Origin: Aquimarina acroporae
Lineage (GTDB): Bacteria; Bacteroidota; Bacteroidia; Flavobacteriales; Flavobacteriaceae
Assembly (NCBI RefSeq): GCF_023195925.1
Contig: NZ_JALPRE010000011.1
Location: 124,001-188,000, forward strand
Length of the DNA stretch: 64,000 nucleotides
Reading direction: 5' to 3'
Shown here: positions 46,590 to 56,205 of the stretch, in pieces
Layout: each line of letters opens with the position of its first letter
Position numbering within the stretch: the first letter of the stretch is position 1
Translations under genes and position numbers: made by a program
The notes under the pieces: generated by a model
Databases searched by the model: none
The model's input: only the letters and a program-made list of their open reading frames with translations
What the model was told of the DNA's origin: nothing

Positions 46590-47255
46590 TTATTTTTGAT
46601 TAAAATATTTTACGGCTTGAACAATTACGTTCTCTACCGTTGGTTTGTTGGCAATAATAATGTTATTAGTATATTTTTCAAGCTCTGATGCTGTGGTAGT
46701 ACCTATACAAAAAGCCATGCTCTTCTCTAAACTATTTTCGGTCATATAACTCTGAACCCCAGAAGGGCTAAAGAAAAGAACTCCTTCAAAAAAACGGCCA
46801 AATTTCTTTATATTTTGATGCGTTTTATAAACGATATACTCTTTTAGAGCCACATTATGGGTTTTTAGTATTTCGGGTAACTCGTATCTTCTCAAATTTC
46901 CACAAAAGAAGGAAAAAGAAGTGTTTTTATACTTTTTTACTATAATTTGAGCCAATTCTGAAGCATTTTGCGCTATTTCTAGTACTTTTTGACCATTTTC
47001 TTCGAGTAGTGTTTTTGTAGAATTTCCTACACAAAAACAATTTGAAATGCTTATTTCAGATTTAAGTACCGCCTTTACAGCATTTTTACTTGTAAATATA
47101 ACGTTGCTTATGTCTTCTGTTTGACGAAAATCAAAATCCTCCAACAACTCAATCTTAATTGCGTCATAATCTACAAAACCCAACCCCGAATTAAGTAACA
47201 ATTCTTTTTGTGGCAGTGATAATGTTTTGGTTGATAACAACGTACTTGAACTCAT
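46590..47255 (-). CDS. hemD: uroporphyrinogen-III synthase
   Basis: Cyclises hydroxymethylbilane to uroporphyrinogen III with inversion of ring D. 221 residues; two-domain layout with weak sequence conservation, as usual for HemD. Supporting patches are the VIFTSKNAVKAVL block (about 47-59) and FFSPSGVQSYM (about 156-166), both typical of the family. The assignment rests partly on position between hemC and hemE; three bases separate it from hemC. Confidence 0.9.
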   Translation of the reverse strand: MSSSTLLSTKTLSLPQKELLLNSGLGFVDYDAIKIELLEDFDFRQTEDISNVIFTSKNAVKAVLKSEISISNCFCVGNSTKTLLEENGQKVLEIAQNASELAQIIVKKYKNTSFSFFCGNLRRYELPEILKTHNVALKEYIVYKTHQNIKKFGRFFEGVLFFSPSGVQSYMTENSLEKSMAFCIGTTTASELEKYTNNIIIANKPTVENVIVQAVKYFNQK

Positions 47256-47258
47256 TAT

Positions 47259-48170
47259 TTACTTCATTATTTCTTTAATCTTCTTCATTAACGCTATACC
47301 CCCATTATTAAGAATTTCCTGTGCGCACTCCTTACCAAAACTTTCTTCTTTACCTAATTCGATAACTTTACTTGTTTCGATTTTTTCTTGCCCATCTAGG
47401 CTAAATAACGATCCTCTGAAGTGAATTTTGTCATCAATAATTTTTGCCAAAGCTCCAATAGGAGCTGTGCACCCGCCTTCTAATTCTCGTAAAAATTCTC
47501 GCTCTATATGAACACAAACCTGAGTTTCTTTATGGTTCAAATTTGCTAAAGCTTCTTGACAATAAGTATCTTCTTCTTTTGCAACTACGAGCATTGCACC
47601 TTGTGCAGGTGCAGGAGTCATCCAATCAAGATCAATAAAATTATCTGGTTTTAGGTCAATGCGTTCTAACCCAGCTGCAGCAAAAATGGCTCCATTCCAA
47701 CTACTATCAGTAAGCTTTTGCATACGAGTATTTACATTTCCTCTAAGGTCAACAACCTTATGTTGCGGGTATTTATGAAGCCATTGTGCTTTTCGACGTA
47801 AACTCCCTGTAGCAATAGTACCTGAAGCATCAAGAAAATCAAGTCCCTTATGAACCAGGATATCATGCACATTGGCTCTTTCTAAAACAGCCACCTCAAC
47901 AATGCCCTTGGGTAATGCCGTAGGAACATCTTTCATCGAGTGTACAGCAATATCAATATCTCCCTTAAGCATGGCAACGTCGAGGGTTTTCGTAAACACA
48001 CCAGTGATTCCTAGTTCGTAAAGTGGTTTATCTAGTATAAGATCTCCGGTAGATTTTACAGGAACAAGTTGGGTTTGATATCCTAAATTTTCTAGGCGAC
48101 TTTGTACTGTTTTGGCTTGCCAAAGTGCCAATTCACTATCTCTGGTACCTATACGAATTGTGTGCGTCAA
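47259..48170 (-). CDS. hemC: porphobilinogen deaminase (hydroxymethylbilane synthase)
   Basis: Polymerises four porphobilinogens to hydroxymethylbilane. 303 residues. The dipyrromethane cofactor cysteine is Cys234 in ELEGGCTAPIGA (229-240); Asp81 lies in HSMKDVPT (77-84) and the substrate-binding arginines in TGSLRRKAQ (121-129). The start must be TTG at 48170, two bases after the hemA stop: there is no ATG or GTG between that stop and the conserved IRIGTRDSELALWQ block, so expression is probably coupled to hemA translation. Confidence 0.96.
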   Translation of the reverse strand: MTHTIRIGTRDSELALWQAKTVQSRLENLGYQTQLVPVKSTGDLILDKPLYELGITGVFTKTLDVAMLKGDIDIAVHSMKDVPTALPKGIVEVAVLERANVHDILVHKGLDFLDASGTIATGSLRRKAQWLHKYPQHKVVDLRGNVNTRMQKLTDSSWNGAIFAAAGLERIDLKPDNFIDLDWMTPAPAQGAMLVVAKEEDTYCQEALANLNHKETQVCVHIEREFLRELEGGCTAPIGALAKIIDDKIHFRGSLFSLDGQEKIETSKVIELGKEESFGKECAQEILNNGGIALMKKIKEIMK

Positions 48171-48172
48171 GG

Positions 48173-49423
48173 TTATTTATTTTGTAGTTGGAAAACTTTC
48201 TGAATCAGCTCAATACTTTCATCTGCCGAAGTATTTTCATCTTTGAGATGATTGGCAAAATGATTGGTGATTTTTTGAATGATTCTACTGCTGATGATAT
48301 CTGCTTGTTCTTCATCAAAATCTGCATATTTTTTACGCTGAAGGTTAATCTCGGCGTCTTTTAATGAAGTAAGTTTATTTTTTAGAGCCTTAATAGTAGG
48401 TGCAAACTTGCGTGTTTCCAGCCAACCATCAAATTCATCTTTTATTTCTTCTATAATCCTTTTTGCCTGAGGAATATGTTCTTTTCTTCTTTGTAACGTT
48501 CTATCTGTCATTTTTGATAAATCATCTAAATGCACGAGGGTTACGTTGGGTAACTCAGTAACATCTGTGGATACATTTCTTGGGATAGACAGATCAAGAA
48601 TCAATAATGGTTTTTCTGAATGTATCAGTGCTTTGGAAATGGTAGGCTTTTGCGCTCCTGTTGCCACTATAAGCACATCAGAATTTTTAATTTCAGATTG
48701 AATATTGGCATAATCTTTAACTACCAAGTTAAACTTACCTGCAATTGCTTCAGCCCGTGTCTTGGTTCTGTTTATCAATACGATATGATCATTTTTTGTG
48801 TGCTTCACCAAATTCTCACAAGTATTTCTTCCTATTTTACCTGTTCCAAACAATAATAAGTTCTTATCTGAAACATAAGGAACTCTTGCCAAAATATATT
48901 GAACTGCAGCAAAACTTACCGAAGTAGCTCCACTTGATATTTCGGTCTCGTTCTTAATCCTTTTACTCGCTTGTATCACTGCGTTGACCAAACGCTCCAT
49001 AAAAGGATTCAACATTTCTTTTTTCTTAGATTGCTTGAAACTAGTTTTGATTTGACTGATGATCTCAAAATCTCCCAAAATCTGGCTATCTAAACCAGTA
49101 CCTACATTAAAAAGATGAGATACTGCCGCACTATTTTTATGAACATACGCTACCTTCTCAAACTCTTCTACAGTACCTTGGGTATGTTCGCAAAGTAATT
49201 TTATAATTTGAAAAGGGTGTTCAGCAAAACCGTATAGTTCGGTTCTATTGCAAGTCGATATAATCACTAGGGAGGAAATGTGTTCTTCTTTGGCTTGAGC
49301 TAGGATACTTTTTTTAGCATCATCGTTAATGCTAAAATGACCTCTAATCTCGGCATCAGCTTTTTTATAGCTAAGACCAATGGCGTAAAAATGTTTTCCT
49401 TTTGCTCGCAAATGGGGCTCCAT
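48173..49423 (-). CDS. hemA: glutamyl-tRNA reductase
   Basis: Reduces glutamyl-tRNA(Glu) to glutamate-1-semialdehyde with NADPH, the first committed and usually controlled step. 416 residues. Catalytic Cys58 is in VIISTCNRTELYG (53-65); a Rossmann domain begins at about 180 (LLLFGTGKIGRN); a C-terminal helical dimerisation domain follows from about 310. First gene of hemA-C-D-E, with a candidate -7 element 25 bases before its ATG. It lies opposite an AraC regulator. Confidence 0.97.
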   Translation of the reverse strand: MEPHLRAKGKHFYAIGLSYKKADAEIRGHFSINDDAKKSILAQAKEEHISSLVIISTCNRTELYGFAEHPFQIIKLLCEHTQGTVEEFEKVAYVHKNSAAVSHLFNVGTGLDSQILGDFEIISQIKTSFKQSKKKEMLNPFMERLVNAVIQASKRIKNETEISSGATSVSFAAVQYILARVPYVSDKNLLLFGTGKIGRNTCENLVKHTKNDHIVLINRTKTRAEAIAGKFNLVVKDYANIQSEIKNSDVLIVATGAQKPTISKALIHSEKPLLILDLSIPRNVSTDVTELPNVTLVHLDDLSKMTDRTLQRRKEHIPQAKRIIEEIKDEFDGWLETRKFAPTIKALKNKLTSLKDAEINLQRKKYADFDEEQADIISSRIIQKITNHFANHLKDENTSADESIELIQKVFQLQNK

Positions 49424-49447
49424 GTATCTTCATTTCCGTTTACCGAA

Positions 49448-49455
49448 CAAAAGTA
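49448..49455 (-). promoter_or_regulatory. candidate -7 element of the hem cluster
   Basis: The minus strand reads TACTTTTG, a perfect match to the Bacteroidota -7 consensus TAnnTTTG, ending 24 bases before the hemA ATG. The -33 TTTG is not clear (only a T-rich stretch at that distance). Confidence 0.4.
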
Positions 49456-49520
49456 TTTTACAAATTCTATAAAAAATAACGCTAGAAGAACAATAAGTAA
49501 CGAAAAGCGGTATTTTCGAT

Positions 49521-49577
49521 AGTTTTTAAGGTCAAAATCCCCTAAAAGCCCTATTTTTGCTATGTCCCTTAAAAACT
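49521..49577. promoter_or_regulatory. inverted repeat flanking the AraC promoter
   Basis: AGTTTTTAAGG (49521-49531) and its exact reverse complement CCTTAAAAACT (49567-49577) are 35 bases apart and surround TATTTTTG (49552-49559), a perfect TAnnTTTG -7 element on the plus strand for the AraC gene. This looks like an operator for a dimeric regulator, possibly the AraC product itself, placed between hemA and araC. Confidence 0.5.
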
Positions 49578-49622
49578 TTTAGCGACAGTTTAGATTGTTT
49601 CTAAATAAAAAAATCTAAAGCT

Positions 49623-50513
49623 ATGGAAATTGATTTAAAAAATAACGCTCCAGGAATTTTAGAAGAAACCCAAATTGAAGATGGGTTTTTAATTCTTAAA
49701 TTTCAAAACGAAACCAATGAAAACCAGAGAGTTATACGAGAAATCGATAGTAGCTTTATTCAATTTCATTTCTGTAGTAAGGGTTCTATAAAGTTTAGTT
49801 TCAACAACGGAAGCTATGCCATAAACGTAAATGAAGAAAATTCTTTATTGCTCTATAACCCACAGCGAGATCTACCAATGAATCTGGAAATGGAGCAAAA
49901 TTCATGGCTTATTACAGTGCTTATTTCTATTAAAAAATTTCACTCTTTATTCTCCAAAGAGGCTAGTTACATTCCTTTTTTAGGCGAAGGTAATCGGGAT
50001 AAGAAGTATTACACCGATGCAATTATTACTCCATCAATGGCCGTAGTTCTCAATCAAATCATGAACTATGCGCTTCACCCTTCTATAAAACTTCTATATT
50101 TTAAAGGAAAGGCCTACGAATTACTAAGTTTATATTTTAATCGCCCCGAAGATGTCGACAAAGAACAATGTCCATTTTTGGTCGATGAAGAAAATGTACT
50201 AAAAATTCGTAAAGCCAAAGAGATTATTATTGCCAGAATGGCTGAACCACCAACACTTCAAGAGCTTTCTAAAGAGATTGGATTACCCTTAAAAAAACTG
50301 AAAGACGGGTTTAAACAAATTTATGGTGAGCCCGTTTACGCATTTTTATTTGATTACAAAATGGAAGTCGCCAGACAACTTCTTGCTTCTGGAAGCCACA
50401 ATGTAAATGAAGTAGGTTTAAAAGTTGGATATAGTACAGCAAGTCATTTTATTGCAGCATTTAAAAAGAAATTTGGTACCACTCCAAAAAAGTATGTAAT
50501 GGCATTATCATAA
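49623..50513 (+). CDS. AraC-family regulator divergent from hemA
   Basis: 296 residues. An N-terminal sensing domain (about 1-185) without a recognisable cupin motif, then two helix-turn-helix motifs of the AraC type (about 214-236 and 264-286), the second ending GYSTASHFIAAFKKKFG. The N-terminal part and length recall PchR-type siderophore or iron regulators. Its closest relative in the window is the gene at 56840. Divergent position suggests control of the hem cluster or of the neighbouring heme protein; inferred only. Confidence 0.85.
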   Translation: MEIDLKNNAPGILEETQIEDGFLILKFQNETNENQRVIREIDSSFIQFHFCSKGSIKFSFNNGSYAINVNEENSLLLYNPQRDLPMNLEMEQNSWLITVLISIKKFHSLFSKEASYIPFLGEGNRDKKYYTDAIITPSMAVVLNQIMNYALHPSIKLLYFKGKAYELLSLYFNRPEDVDKEQCPFLVDEENVLKIRKAKEIIIARMAEPPTLQELSKEIGLPLKKLKDGFKQIYGEPVYAFLFDYKMEVARQLLASGSHNVNEVGLKVGYSTASHFIAAFKKKFGTTPKKYVMALS

Positions 50514-50515
50514 GA

Positions 50516-51889
50516 TCAATACACACCTTTACTTTTTTGAGATAATAGATATTTTTCTGTTTCATTACCAATAAGCTCCCCTTTTTGATTTTTAATAATA
50601 AAATCGAAAATGTCTTTTTCATCTACCGAAACGACCACTCCTTCTTTAAGATATGCATTGTTTGAGGCAGTATTATATAAACTCCCTTCCAAGACATTTT
50701 GATCCCATCGAATCACCTTTACCCACATCCACTCTTTGCTTGAAGACCCAGTTAAAATTGGTGCTTTCACTACTAAATAATCATCGACAAGTTTGTTGGT
50801 GTTAAATGCTATTTTGAGTTTTGGGAGCTCTTTTCTTGCTTCTGCACTAATATTTTTAATTTGATCATCATGCAAAACATATTGTAAGGTATTTGAAACA
50901 CCAAAGATCGAATCGACCATACTTTTTAGGTCTCTAGAGCTAATTTCATATTGCACATTATTTTTATCTCCTATTTGAAGCGAAGTACGTTTGAATCGAA
51001 TTTTAAAATCGTTTAAAGCATTTAATTTTTTTGCCAAGACTTTCCATTTCGGGTTTTTAAATTTACTCAATTGCACCTGTAATGTGGAGTCGCTACTGAT
51101 TCTTCTATTTTCTGAAAGATATTGACCTACCAATAAAAGTAAGTCTGAGTATTTTTTTGATGCTTCACAAGAAAACTCTGGTATCGAGAGATCCGGAAGA
51201 CAAAATTTTTCCATTCCAAAAGTTACTGCTCTACACATGCCATTGTCAGCTTTCGATATTTTAATAAGAATTTGATCTGCAGAGTTACTTACATCATTTT
51301 CATAATGTATTAATCTAGCAGTATTCCAACTTTCAGAATTGAAATACTGCAGCGTTACAAAATCGGCTATCACATAATTCTTATTCGCGCTTAACTCCGA
51401 AATAAACTTATGAATTCTTTTTTGCTCTACATTAATATTGTCTTTACCTCCATAAAAGGTTATTGCAAGAACACTTTCACTTTTCAGCAATTGCTCTCTT
51501 TCATGCTTAGATAAACTACTTCCATACATCTTTAGATATTCATGAGTAGGAGGCCTTAAGGCCCCTTGCAGATGATGAATAGTTTCCACATAATAGCCAG
51601 GCTCATCTCTTCGTATGTTACGAATTTCATACTTTTTATATCCCGGAAGTAGCACATTGGCCAAACTATCTACTTCCTTCTCGCTAGGTAAAATAGTATT
51701 AGAAAGCGCATAAAAACCATAGCTTGTAAAAAAATCTTTAGTACTAATATCGATTCCTGAAATTTTATCTTTTAAAACCTCATAGCCCTTATCTGTATTA
51801 CATTGGCAAAAGAGGATCATACTCAAGCCCAAAATAAGTATTCTTCTTATCTTATTAGATGATATATTTTTAAGAGTTATAGCGTTCAT
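50516..51889 (-). CDS. hypothetical exported protein, probable lipoprotein
   Basis: 457 residues. A basic N-terminus (MNAITLKNISSNKIRR) is followed by a hydrophobic segment (17-29) and Cys-Gln-Cys; the second Cys (about 30) may be lipidated, though Gln at -1 is unusual for a lipobox. The mature part is mixed alpha/beta, with no family recognised. It converges on the AraC gene with a 2-base gap and is divergent from the large di-heme protein gene. A functional link to either is unproven. Confidence 0.65.
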   Translation of the reverse strand: MNAITLKNISSNKIRRILILGLSMILFCQCNTDKGYEVLKDKISGIDISTKDFFTSYGFYALSNTILPSEKEVDSLANVLLPGYKKYEIRNIRRDEPGYYVETIHHLQGALRPPTHEYLKMYGSSLSKHEREQLLKSESVLAITFYGGKDNINVEQKRIHKFISELSANKNYVIADFVTLQYFNSESWNTARLIHYENDVSNSADQILIKISKADNGMCRAVTFGMEKFCLPDLSIPEFSCEASKKYSDLLLLVGQYLSENRRISSDSTLQVQLSKFKNPKWKVLAKKLNALNDFKIRFKRTSLQIGDKNNVQYEISSRDLKSMVDSIFGVSNTLQYVLHDDQIKNISAEARKELPKLKIAFNTNKLVDDYLVVKAPILTGSSSKEWMWVKVIRWDQNVLEGSLYNTASNNAYLKEGVVVSVDEKDIFDFIIKNQKGELIGNETEKYLLSQKSKGVY

Positions 51890-52142
51890 TGTTTGAAGTT
51901 TTCTTACTGTTTTATATCTAAAATTAACAAGTTGTGAAGTATAATAAAACCACTATTCTCATCATCCAGCCAATTTTATACATTTTAAGAACTTTTGCGT
52001 AGTATTTACGTAGCTATTACGAGTTCTAATCGTGCTTCTATTTTTCAAAGATTAACAATACCTCGGTAATTTTATTAAAATTTTAATTATCAAATAATTA
52101 AAACCGTAAAATTCTGAATTTATCACACAAACCAACAAAATT

Positions 52143-55100
52143 ATGAGTCACAAAACTCAAACAAAGTCTTTAGATCAGAGGAGCAGATACTGTATCCTCA
52201 AAAGGTTAAAAATTAGACCCATACCTAAGCTATTTTTTGCTATACTTTTCCCTATCACTTTATTAGCACAAAGTAATAGCACTAATGGTGGTATAGAAAT
52301 AGCAAATGGAGTAGCTATACTCTATTTTGAAAATCAACCCGAATGGACCAGTGGCTTTAATTTCCTTTGTCTAAACGACGCTTGTGTTGCTGGTGAACTA
52401 AACACCTCAACCAATCGATGGGAAAGACAAATTAATGCAACCCTCGGTGAAACCTATCAAATTCAAATCAAAATCAGTTCCTCAGTAGGAGGTCAGTATA
52501 TATCTGATCAAATCACAGTGACTGCTCAACAAGCAGGAGATAATAATCCGGCCCCTGAACCAGACCCTACATGTAATGACGGCATACAAAACCAAGGAGA
52601 AACCAATATCGATTGTGGAGGACCCAATTGTAGCCCTTGTCAAGGTACAGGAGATGATAGTCAAGCCACCATACAAGCCGAATCTGGTAGCCTTTTAGGT
52701 AGTGCCCAATATTATAATGATAGTGCTGCAACAAACGGGCAAGGAGTTGCATACATTAGTACCCCTAACGCAGGGTTTAGACTCGAAAATCTACCTTCAG
52801 CAAATAGAATCGAAGTAAAATATGCATCGCAACAATCAGGGAGTATATCCATATTCGTAAATGGAAATGACACCGCAAATCTTAACTTCTCTTCAAACGG
52901 AGCTTGGGTAGGTAATTACACAACTGCTAGCATAAATATTAATATCCCTCAAGGAGCATCTCTCGAATTTAGATACCAAAACGGAGATGCAGCGCTTAAT
53001 ATTGATGAAATCACTCTATTTGGAGAAGGACAAAATCCTGAACCAACTTGTGATGACGGAATACTTAATAACGGAGAAACCGAAATCGACTGTGGTGGAC
53101 CTAATTGTGACCCTTGTCAAGATCCACCTCCTCCTCCAACCTCTGGACCGGTAATCGCATTAACAAGTAATAATGATAAAGGAACATTCCTGGTAGGAGG
53201 ACAAGATGCAGATCAACCAGGGTTTAGCATATACACCTTCGATAATGACAATGATACCTTACCATTTAGTGATTGTTATGAAGGATGTGCAACAACATGG
53301 CCTCCCGTTATCGTTGAAAAACCAGAAGACCTTATCATTACTAATCAGGTAAATACTACTTTTACTCTTGGTTTTGGATTAGCGGCAAGATGTGATGGAA
53401 CATTACAAGTAACCTATAACAATAAGCCACTATATTACTTCGCTAACGATAATGCCGCTGGCGATACCAATGGAGACAATGTAAATGGTGTATGGCATCT
53501 GGCAACCAACCAAGCCGACCCAGAACCAACTTGTAATGACGGGATTCTCAATAACGGTGAAACCGAAATAGACTGTGGAGGGCCTAACTGCGACCCTTGT
53601 GGTGACACAAATCCTCCTGTCGATGGAGGAACGTGTGGTGATTACGGACTTACTATTGTAGATGGTCAAGGCGTGATTTATTCTAGAGAAGATCTAGGTC
53701 AAGTATTATATATGTGTGCCGGACCAGGGTTTAATGCTTGCGTTGCTCCAGACAAACTTGAAAATGGATATTACCAAAGAGTAATTAATATAACCCTAGG
53801 AGAAACGTATGAACTTGGTATACAAGGAGGACCAAATACTACTTTTACCGTAACTGCAGGTGAAGATCGTTGTTATTTTGTTGCAACTTGTAGCGATGGT
53901 GTTCAAAATGGAAACGAAACCGGAATAGATTGTGGTGGTCCAGATTGCGGAGTATGCCCTACTTGTGATGATGGCATACAAAATGGAGATGAAGAAGGTG
54001 TTGATTGTGGTGGTAGCAATTGTACCATTGGTTGTGACGAAGTATGTAACGGAACCCCAAATCCTAATGCTATCGTTTCTGTAACCAATGAAACCGTAGA
54101 AAACCAAAATGATGGAACTATCAAATTCACTTTTGATAATGTAACCGAAAGAAGTAATATAGAATTCAGTATCGATAATGGAAACAGTTATCCATATGCT
54201 TCTCCAGATAATGTAGGCTCTTTTACCATAAATAATCTTTCTCCAGCTACTTATAATATCTGGGTACGATGGGGCAATAATGAATGCCCAATTTTCTTAG
54301 GAGAATTTGTAATTCTTGAAGGAGGACCTGCTCCAACCTGTGGAGATGGTATTCTTAATCAAGGAGAGGAACGAGTAGACTGTGGCGGACCTAATTGTGA
54401 ACCATGTCCAGATGATCCTTGTGGTGATATTCCTTTGGTAAATTACCCTAGACCCGCACTACCAACTCCTATTATTGGTTCAGATGCGGCACAAGGTTTT
54501 GCTTTTGATCTTGCTACAGATTTAAGCACTGTAAGTGTGCGAATCGGAAATGTTGTTCAAATTCAATCTGGAGGGAATCCTGATTTTGAGTTCTTCTGTT
54601 CATGTAACCAAGTAGAATTCTTTGGAGTAAAAGTAGGTGACGGTGTTGCTGTTCCGAGTCAATGTAAAAATGCAGGAGATTTCTACTACTTCTTTAGATA
54701 CAAGAAACAAGGAAACACAACCAATGATCCTGGTGATATCTACGTATATTCAGGATTATTTACCACCGCTGGTCAAAGAATAGATCCAGATAACAGACCA
54801 ACCATTACTCGAGAAGGAGCAAACTGGATGCGTTTTAGACACCCTCATGCGCAAGATGGTATTACCGAGGCTGTTTTTGATGCTCAGCATAACTCTGATT
54901 TATTACGAAACCTAGATAGATTTAATACTACATTCACTGATGCCGCAAGCGGATTAATTATAAATCCTAGATTAACAAGAGGTGATGCAAACTCTGTTCA
55001 CCCCCATGGTGATGTAGATAATGCGGCAGTAGTGCGTATTGACTATATGGAAAAAGGAGATTCTTCTCCTCCAACATATGCGAAAAGTGCAGGAGAAGAC

Positions 55101-56135
55101 TCAGGTAAATGGGGTTATGGCAATATAGTAACCTACGAAATTACTGCCGTAACTGGTGGTAGTGGTGCTCAGACGTATAACACCTTCCAAAACTATGTCG
55201 TTGGTGAAGGATTAAATACATTGGGTGACCCTAGATTATCGTTAGCTGGTAGAGCTAGTACATATATGGTTTTACCAGGATTTGGATCTCATGTAAGAGA
55301 GGAAGCAGATGCAATATTTACACAACACATCATTACTTTAACAAGTGAAGACGATGTAGATGATTTCTTAGAAGGACACCACCTATTTCATGGTGTAAGA
55401 CATAGACGAAATGGAAACGATCCGGGAAATATTCTAGGAGAAATCAATATAGGAAGTACCAACTGCCAAGAATGTCACTTTAGAGATGGTAGAGGTTCGA
55501 AATTGGAAAGAACCAGAGACGGAGAAATGAGAGTGCCACCACCTGTTTATGGCGTTGGTATTCTACAATATATCTCGGGAGCAGAAGTAAAACTTGCATG
55601 GAAAGGAGATGTGCCTACGGTAGAACAGCAAGTTAAAAATGCCTTAATTAATGATCATGGAGTAGATCCAGAAATAGATCTATCTGCAAAAGACTTAAGA
55701 CAACTGGTTGCGTACACAGAATTCTTAACAGTACCGACTAGAAGTCCAGGAGCTTATGACATTCCAGGAGTAACAGAAGGAGATAAAACTTTCAATAGAA
55801 TTGGTTGTACTAGTTGTCACTCTCCTACACAACGAACTAGTAGTTCTGCACCAGCTGAGTTCCGTAATCTTACGATTAGGCCATATACCGACATGAAGTT
55901 ACACACGGTAACCGACGAACCTTATAGAACTCCTCCATTATGGGGCCTAGGAAGAAACATAGACCTTTTAGAAAGAAATGGAAAAGCCTTAATTCTTATG
56001 CATGATGGTAGAGCTACTACCTTAGACGGAGCTATTCGAGCACATGGAGGCGAAGCAGCAGGATCTAGAGCGGCCTATAACAATCTAAGTCAGGAACAAA
56101 AAGATAACCTTATCAAATTCTTAAAAACTCTTTAA
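52143..56135 (+). CDS. large mosaic exported di-heme protein (DUF1111-type C-terminus)
   Basis: 1330 residues. A long basic N-region and hydrophobic segment (29-42, ending LLAQ) act as signal. Then, in order: a beta domain (45-130), a CBM6-like domain (173-296), a secreted-repeat domain of the PF03640 type (336-456), a second copy of the first domain (497-580; both contain TLGETY), an Ig-like domain (640-726), an unknown Cys-containing domain (758-890) and a DUF1111-like di-heme oxidoreductase domain (about 1020-1330) with heme sites CQECH 1108-1112 and CTSCH 1222-1226 and the family end motif MHDGRATTLDGAI. Six Cys-rich modules of the form C.DG..N..E...DCGG..C..C separate the domains (starting at 144, 303, 464, 583, 608, 733). 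No T9SS tail. Probably a surface or periplasmic redox protein; substrate unknown. Confidence 0.85.
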   Translation: MSHKTQTKSLDQRSRYCILKRLKIRPIPKLFFAILFPITLLAQSNSTNGGIEIANGVAILYFENQPEWTSGFNFLCLNDACVAGELNTSTNRWERQINATLGETYQIQIKISSSVGGQYISDQITVTAQQAGDNNPAPEPDPTCNDGIQNQGETNIDCGGPNCSPCQGTGDDSQATIQAESGSLLGSAQYYNDSAATNGQGVAYISTPNAGFRLENLPSANRIEVKYASQQSGSISIFVNGNDTANLNFSSNGAWVGNYTTASININIPQGASLEFRYQNGDAALNIDEITLFGEGQNPEPTCDDGILNNGETEIDCGGPNCDPCQDPPPPPTSGPVIALTSNNDKGTFLVGGQDADQPGFSIYTFDNDNDTLPFSDCYEGCATTWPPVIVEKPEDLIITNQVNTTFTLGFGLAARCDGTLQVTYNNKPLYYFANDNAAGDTNGDNVNGVWHLATNQADPEPTCNDGILNNGETEIDCGGPNCDPCGDTNPPVDGGTCGDYGLTIVDGQGVIYSREDLGQVLYMCAGPGFNACVAPDKLENGYYQRVINITLGETYELGIQGGPNTTFTVTAGEDRCYFVATCSDGVQNGNETGIDCGGPDCGVCPTCDDGIQNGDEEGVDCGGSNCTIGCDEVCNGTPNPNAIVSVTNETVENQNDGTIKFTFDNVTERSNIEFSIDNGNSYPYASPDNVGSFTINNLSPATYNIWVRWGNNECPIFLGEFVILEGGPAPTCGDGILNQGEERVDCGGPNCEPCPDDPCGDIPLVNYPRPALPTPIIGSDAAQGFAFDLATDLSTVSVRIGNVVQIQSGGNPDFEFFCSCNQVEFFGVKVGDGVAVPSQCKNAGDFYYFFRYKKQGNTTNDPGDIYVYSGLFTTAGQRIDPDNRPTITREGANWMRFRHPHAQDGITEAVFDAQHNSDLLRNLDRFNTTFTDAASGLIINPRLTRGDANSVHPHGDVDNAAVVRIDYMEKGDSSPPTYAKSAGEDSGKWGYGNIVTYEITAVTGGSGAQTYNTFQNYVVGEGLNTLGDPRLSLAGRASTYMVLPGFGSHVREEADAIFTQHIITLTSEDDVDDFLEGHHLFHGVRHRRNGNDPGNILGEINIGSTNCQECHFRDGRGSKLERTRDGEMRVPPPVYGVGILQYISGAEVKLAWKGDVPTVEQQVKNALINDHGVDPEIDLSAKDLRQLVAYTEFLTVPTRSPGAYDIPGVTEGDKTFNRIGCTSCHSPTQRTSSSAPAEFRNLTIRPYTDMKLHTVTDEPYRTPPLWGLGRNIDLLERNGKALILMHDGRATTLDGAIRAHGGEAAGSRAAYNNLSQEQKDNLIKFLKTL

Positions 56136-56146
56136 CCAACATTTTG

Positions 56147-56185
56147 CACTGGGTATTCCTATCACTAACACCAGAATACCCAGTG
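56147..56185 (+). terminator. intercistronic hairpin
   Basis: Perfect 12-bp stem (CACTGGGTATTC 56147-56158 with 56174-56185) and 15-base loop, followed by GTTTACTAAAT without a true T run. It lies 12 bases after the stop of the large di-heme gene and 21 bases before the next ATG. It may be a partial terminator or a 3' stabilising hairpin that sets the ratio of the two products. Confidence 0.6.
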
Positions 56186-56205
56186 TTTACTAAATCATAA
56201 AAATC

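Noticed and set aside
52570..54410. Repeated DCGG-encoding DNA considered as a CRISPR-like or DNA repeat array
   Set aside because: The repeats are in frame, differ at synonymous sites and are separated by folded domains of very different length; they are protein modules.
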